DNA from: Ceratodon purpureus
Lineage: Eukaryota; Streptophyta; Bryopsida; Pseudoditrichales; Ditrichaceae
Reading direction: 5' to 3'
Length of the DNA stretch: 64,000 nucleotides
NCBI GenBank assembly: GCA_014871385.1
Contig: CM026426.1
Coordinates: forward strand, 51,397,774 to 51,461,773
In this document: positions 58,641 to 64,000 of the stretch, piece by piece
How the letters are laid out: every line of letters starts with the position of its first letter
Numbering within the stretch: position 1 is the stretch's first letter
Notes under the pieces: model-generated
The model's input: only the letters and a program-made list of their open reading frames with translations
What the model was told of the DNA's origin: nothing
The model's database searches: none
Program-made: the position numbers and the translations under genes

Positions 58641-59625
58641 AATGATGCCACAACACCCGTGATCCCTACCGTTGTTGTTGCTGCAAAGTCAATTCCAAAG
58701 GACGAGGAGGAGGTTTTCAGCGCCGCGGAGAAGGCACCACATTCAGAGGCTCCTATCGTGAAGAGAGACATCGGCTAGTTTGAGTGGAACGAGGCACAAC
58801 ATGAAGGAGAAGGCGGAACAAGAAAGAGAAGAGTAAAAAGGAAGCAAAGGCTACACCGTTAATTGTAGAAGAAGCTCACTTAACAAAGGAAAAGGCCAAG
58901 GGTCTACTTAAGCTCCAAATAGAGAAGGATTTGTAGAGGGACAAAGAATTAGCGGTCATGCGGCTTATCTTGGCTCATATGCAAGCTGGTCAAAGCGCTG
59001 TATCAGCCTTGTATCCCGCGGTGATTCAGTTCACCAAGGTTTCCAATAGTCGTGCTCTTGTAGCTCTTTTGGGTATCGAATCAATTCCCATTTATATACC
59101 ACCAATTTCATCATATCCTCTTCCAGCCAAAGTTCATAAAGATTTAGCTCACAGTGAGCAAACTGTGATGGTAGTTTCTAACATTGCTATGACAAATGAT
59201 CCATCTGCTCGACGATGTGATACTATTGCTGCCGCAGTTACCACTATGTTGACCACTGAGGCAACCATAGAGGAGGCACGAAATGTTGTTGATAGAAGCA
59301 CCTACAAATCTAACTCTTAATGTCACCACATCTAGATGATGATGATGACATTGGTAATGGTGGTGGTGGTAGCAAAGCCAAGTCAGACTTACTTGCTAGC
59401 AGCCCTATGGTGCCTTGGGAGGGAGGGGGTACCTTAGGGACCGATCCTTTCGCCTAAGAGTCTTCTGAGCCCTCAAAATACTTGATGAGGACTAAAGCAC
59501 TTGCAGCCAATGTTGATGAAAAGTTGGTGAACTACAAGGATTCACTGGAAACAAGCCTTTCTCTCTTGGATGCCATGACAATTGTTTTAAAGAGCCAAAA
59601 GATTGCAAATTGTCCTAAGGTATGC
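58641..59625 (+). pseudogene. Unknown large gene, fragment 6 (3' part)
   Basis: Charged pieces (VFSAAEKAPHSEAPIVKRDI), then from about 58958 an open stretch MRLILAHMQAGQSAVSALYP, TKVSNSRALVALLGIESIPI, CDTIAAAVTTMLTTEATIEE; after a TAA, a new frame gives DDDDDIGNGGGGSKAKSDLL and VNYKDSLETSLSLLDAMTIV, ending near 59620 at an AAG-GTATGC donor-like site. A palindrome copy (59143-59160) is again in frame (KDLAHSEQTV). Confidence 0.4.
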
Positions 59626-59629
59626 AGTT

Positions 59630-60420
59630 CTGAGATATATGTTTGCCTTAAGTTTTAAGTATTACTTCCCTAATGTTTCTCCTATAGTATGGATCTTATC
59701 CAAATGACAAGTGGTTGTATTTACATATATGTAAGTGTGACACTGCACATTTTATAAAGGTTAAAACACCATATTCATTAATTTGGGACTTTTGCCACTC
59801 CCAAATTAGTTTCGTACTAAATTTAGACTATTAATTGTGTCAATTATAATGGGACTTTCCTTATATTGGGACTAAATATGTATAGAAATTTGACCAAATG
59901 AGCAATTATTGCCCAACATGTAATTGAACATCAACACTTTTTTGGACACTGAATTACGAAGTCCCATATATTGATGATTATCATACATGTGATTATCTAT
60001 GAAGGTCCATGGTTTAGTTGACAGTGAACAAGTCAGTGTAATTACCACCTCAAATATTCCTCAAATTATGTTATAGCTGAATAGACTCATATGAGCATAT
60101 ATATGTGCAAAGTAATTTTCTGACAAAGACGATGGAGACTTATAAAAGACAAACGCCATTCCAAATTTCGAAGAATACATTTGTAAAATTCAAGTGAGTG
60201 ATAATTTGCCAGAAATTTTATTCAATAACAATCTTTCCAAACTTGAAAGCGTGGAGGGAACAAAGTACACAAAAGTAATTTTACCTCAATACACCATATT
60301 CTGGTATGCGTGATGATCACACCATGAGGAATTTTATCCTACTAAACTATAAATGCAGCAACACTATCTATCTATCCTCACAGAACACAAAACTCTGACG
60401 GTACTAATACACTATCTAAG
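59630..60420. other. AT-rich spacer, no gene seen
   Basis: Lies between the 3' end of the plus-strand decayed gene and the minisatellite. Confidence 0.5.
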
Positions 60421-61415
60421 TATTTAGCTCACATCAAGCCAAATAGATGGACACATTAAATTTTATAAAACCTCACAATTGTTGTGGTAGCATTATCTCC
60501 CTATCCTCATATGCTAACTTGTCGCTACGGTTAAGACACTCTAAGTATTTAGCTCACATCAAGCTAAATAGATGGACACATTAAATTTTATAAAACCTCA
60601 CAATTGTAGTGGTAGCAGTATCTCCCTATCCTCATATGCTAACTTATCGCTACGGTTAAGGCAATCTAAGTATTTAGCTCACATCAAGCCAAATAGATGG
60701 ACACATTAAATTTTATAAAACCTCACAATTGTAGTGGTAGCAGTATCTCCCTATCCTCATATGCTAACTTGTCGCTACGGTTAAGACACTCTAAGTATTT
60801 AGCTCACATCAAGCCAAATAGATGGACACATTAAATTTTATAAAACCTCACAATTGTAGTGGTAGCAGTATCTCCCTATCCTCATATGCTAACTTGTCGC
60901 TACGGTTAAGGCAATCTAAGTATTTAGCTCACATCAAGCCAAATATATGGACACATTAAACTCTAAAAACATCACAACAGTAGTGACAGCAGTATCTAAC
61001 TATCCTCACATGGTAAATTTTAGATATTAGGAAAACATCTAAGTATTTAGCTCACATCAAGCTAAATGACAGCAATATTAACTATAGAAAACATCACAAT
61101 AGTAGTGGCAGCTGTATCTACCTATCCTCGAATGTTAACTCGTTGTTAGTAATACACTATCTAGATATTTAGCTCACATCAAGCCAAAATGATGGACACA
61201 TTTAATTCTTAAAAACATCACAATAGTACTGGCTGTAGTACCTACCTATCCACACATGCTCACTTGTCGATACTAATACACCATCTAAGCTAAACGATGG
61301 CACATTTAACTTTTTGAAACCTCACAGTAATACTGACAACAATCTCTATTTATCCTCACACATGACTAACTTGTCAATATTAAGTATTTAGCTCACATCA
61401 AGCTAAATCAGGGAC
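60421..61415. repeat. 125-bp minisatellite, about 8 units
   Basis: Units start TATTTAGCTCACATCAAGCC at 60421, 60546, 60671, 60796 and 60921 (exactly 125 bp apart, near identical), then at 61044, 61166, about 61285 (damaged) and 61385 with more divergence. Each intact unit carries a variant of the AGCTCA palindrome. The array ends about 15-40 bp from the stop codon of the following minus-strand gene. Confidence 0.95.
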
Positions 61416-61427
61416 ACATTGAACTCA

Positions 61428-64000
61428 CTAAAACCTAACCAGAGTAGGAGTTATAACGTTTCTTTGGATCACTGGAATACGAACTTTCGGATCGACAGTT
61501 CCGGACTTTATCTTTGATTTCCAACTAGTCATAAGAGAATCAGTATCAATCCACTCTGGCGTGTGCTCTTCATCAGCTTCCCGTTGCAGGGATCTTCCAG
61601 AATTCCACCCAACATAGCATTCAAGGACATCTTCATTGGAAGAGCACGGTTTCCAGTATTGGACTTTAATACAATTTGGATGATTAACAGGGTCATCAAA
61701 TGGATTTGACATAGCCCTTGCTACCCAAAACGGCCGTGAATCGTCATCAGCAGGCCGTACAATGAGAAAATATCCCTCGTATACATCCCGAGCCACACGG
61801 AACGAAGGATTTGGCCGATCACGATGCTGCCCAATGAATGGCTTGTCTCTAGCAAACGCATCCCGCATTGTCCCATCATCAAGGTATTCGTCCTCCGGAG
61901 CTGCAGAGAACCGAGATCGTGGCCAAAATCCATCCCTTAAAACTGAAGGCAAAATGATATCATCAGAGAGGGCTTGATGCACCCCCTTCCAATATCGTGA
62001 TATGCCTTCATTCCTTCTTTGGTACTCGCCCGACAAATCTTCATTTGCCATAGTATCCCAATGGTTGATGAATCCTCCAATACCCCTAATGATTTCCTCT
62101 TTATTCTTCATGCTTTGCGCTGGTAAAGCATTTGGAGACCCTGAAGGCAAGCTTGGCCTGCCGTCACTTAACTCAGTCCACAACTTGATGCCACCATTCT
62201 CTTTTGGAAGCCACTCGCTATCCGTGCAAACAAGTTTATATTGCATCATTGGCCATCCGTTTGCATGCTTATAGAATTTAAATTGCTGGGCATTGGTATG
62301 CCCTTCCAGAGCTTCATCTCCAGAAGCAATATGACCATCTATAAAGCCCTTAAAATCTGGCACTTCCTCGATAAAATGTGGAATAACAGGCTCAGATTCA
62401 GCATCCATGAACGATTTCATAAGCAAAGGTATTGTGGGATAGTCATTTTTCCTAAGCTTCATACTCCATCGCCCAAAGAGGGCATCAATATCATCATGAG
62501 TCTGACCAACTAGCATAAAGTTCACATACACTTCCCGAAAGATACCTCTAGCAACAAGAAGTGAAAAATAACAGAGCATGTATCTGTTCTTGTTATCCGA
62601 GCACGCATTGTCCAGTTGGACATTTAGAATTGGAGGGAGTGGTTTTGGTGTAATCATATTTCTAGGAATAGGGGGAAGAGACGTGGTACATATATCGCCT
62701 CCACTCAAAACAGCCTCAAAAAGAGGTGCTAGACGACCACCCGGAAACAATTCCCGTGAACATGTTTTTGGTACTCACTCAATATCACGTAAAAGTCTCG
62801 CAATACTTCCAACGGTGTGGTTGGAGTCACTGGGAAAAATATCAAGTCCATAATGCGCGTAGCGTTGATCTCCGTGTCCATGAGCTATCATGCCCGTGAC
62901 TTGCAATGGCAACTTGAAATAGGAATCTGTTGCCTTGTTCTTGTGCGAGTATGCAGGCGAAGCTGTCTTCGAGTGGTCCATTTTATCGTGAATCACGGTA
63001 ACAACATTGTCAGGCTCAGTTAGAGAACTATATCGATTCGCGTAGTATAACTCCCGATGCGCCCGTTGAGCGGCAAGGTGCTCGGTAAGCTTCATCTTCC
63101 ACAGATCTTCTGCTCTAGAACCTTTCGTGCTAGCAGCTCTCAAGGATTTCAATCTGTCACACGTGCCGCACCGAGCAAAATTATCTCCAGGTTTCTTCAC
63201 AGAGAACTCTGGAAATGAACGCCTCCTAATATTGCTGATCCCAGAGACTGACACTTTCTTCAAACCCAGCTGCCCGTTCACTATATTGACTTGAGATAAT
63301 GAATCCTTCCATTTCCAGGATGGAGGTAACGCCATCGATACTACCTTCTCACCGTTTTCTAGGGTCTTCGATCTATGAGGCATCTGGTCTGCAATACTAT
63401 CCAGCATGCAACCCAATGTTGCTTTCGCTTGAATGGTGTACGTACGTGGCTTCTTACTGCCCAAATTCCCATGATGATCTGCTCTAACACCTTGATCAGC
63501 CAGGCCTTGGTGACGGAAGAAGCTAGTCCGTGATACTCCTAGAATTTTGTACCATGCAACAGGACATACTTCAAGTCCTTCTAATGTGACGACTCGATTT
63601 CCAGCTGCGTCAACGTGCATTTGCCGATGCACATCTAGCTGGGTATGTTTTTTAAAATAAACAGTCCCATCTCTCCAGAACTGAATTCTGAGAGCTTCAA
63701 TTTTTTCACGGGGATAAAATTGAACACAATTTATCCTACAACAGTTCTCGCTAGAAACTGCGGAAATAGACCTTGAAGATAATTTTTCTTCTGCTTTAGG
63801 CGTACTCGCAGGGAGGCGCGGTACTCTTGAACTCTCATATGGTCGCACTCCCACGCGCTTCCTCCCCCTCGACAAAGCTATGGCAGCATTATATTTTGCG
63901 ACTTCGTCGTGGTCATACAATGACGCTCCATTCACGAATACGTTTCTTGTATGCCATGCTCGGAGTGAAAACATCCATTCGGACGGAACGTCATCTTCAC
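61428..64000 (-). CDS. DUF7869-like putative transposase, copy 2 (one internal stop, N-terminus beyond window)
   Basis: The minus-strand frame is open from the window edge to 61428 except for one TGA at 62775-62777. Order: YVNGASL-like region; VCPVAWYKILGVSRTSFFRH; HHGNLGSKKPRTYTIQA; zinc-binding segment CGTCDRL with following HLAAQRAHRELYY; HDKMDHSK (putative first catalytic Asp); QLDNACSDNKNRYMLCYFSL (second); FMLVGQTHDDIDALFGRWS (third acidic residues). The last three match the DUF7869 family, whose D-D-D pattern suggests an RNase H-like transposase. The C-terminal 150 residues (YEGYFLIVRPADDDSRPFWV, IKVQYWKPCSSNEDVLECYV) resemble a small beta-barrel such as Agenet or BAH, perhaps for chromatin binding (inference). 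About 860 residues lie in the window. It converges with the large plus-strand gene; the minisatellite is directly downstream. The stop replaces a Ser of copy 1, so this copy may be newly dead. Confidence 0.75.

Noticed and set aside
60421-61415. CRISPR-like array
   Set aside because: The repeat is a 125-bp continuous unit with no variable spacers, in a eukaryotic context; it is a minisatellite.
62760-62780. Intron donor (GTGAGT) instead of a stop in DUF7869-like copy 2
   Set aside because: The homologous sequence of copy 1 continues without a gap, leaving no room for an intron; the TGA is best read as a stop.

Overview
This window looks like repeat-rich, heterochromatin-like DNA from the nuclear genome of a land plant. 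Evidence: a Ty1/copia retrotransposon with a plant-type initiator-Met primer-binding site, a Mutator-like (MULE) SWIM transposase, Arabidopsis-type telomere-like boxes (AAACCCTAA), short GT-AG introns, long AT-rich spacers, and fossil coding DNA full of TGA/TAG codons. A seed-free plant such as a bryophyte is possible, judging from the DUF7869-type transposase-like genes and a degenerate kinase-like fragment, but I cannot prove this. I see no clearly intact host gene and no convincing tRNA or rRNA gene.

Layout. 0-6.4 kb (minus strand): decayed MULE transposase (about 1.8-4.55 kb) with fragments downstream, a MITE upstream (4.63-5.03 kb), then a lysine-rich multi-exon gene of unknown function (5.1-6.25 kb). 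7.3-8.1 kb: the 5' end of a plant gene with teloboxes. 8.96-10.1 kb: Harbinger/Tourist-like element with TTA target duplication. 10.45-10.82 kb: 3' remnant of another copia element. 11.28-12.35 kb: decayed inverted paralogue of the 5.1-6.2 kb gene. 12,396-17,789: complete copia element with 150-bp LTRs and a CAAAC target duplication. 17.8-36.4 kb: AT-rich DNA with two inverted copies of a 730-bp TIR element, a MITE, and relics of kinase-like, SWIM-finger and Tyr/Asn-rich genes. 37.0-39.54 kb and 61.43-64.0 kb (both minus): two copies of a large DUF7869-like, presumably transposase, gene; the second runs off the window. 47.8-59.6 kb (plus): a long decayed gene of unknown function, apparently split by inserted DNA at about 50.3-56.5 kb that includes a coiled-coil pseudogene. 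60.4-61.4 kb: a 125-bp minisatellite.

Most interesting points. (1) The copia element carries, between pol and the 3' LTR and on the opposite strand, a small apparently spliced gene ending in a domain that strongly resembles the RNase H1 hybrid-binding / caulimovirus-VI fold; its stop codon overlaps the pol stop codon tail to tail. (2) A 21-bp palindrome (TTTAGCTCA-nnn-TGAGCTAAA) is scattered through 39.8-40.7 kb and 47.7-61.4 kb, close to the DUF7869-like genes, sometimes inside reading frames, and a variant of it recurs in every unit of the minisatellite. (3) The two DUF7869-like copies differ by an in-frame loss of a putative zinc-binding segment, and two stops in the older copy are CGA to TGA changes. 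(4) A four-copy MITE family shares a conserved internal hairpin.

All family assignments are by eye from motifs; no search was run.
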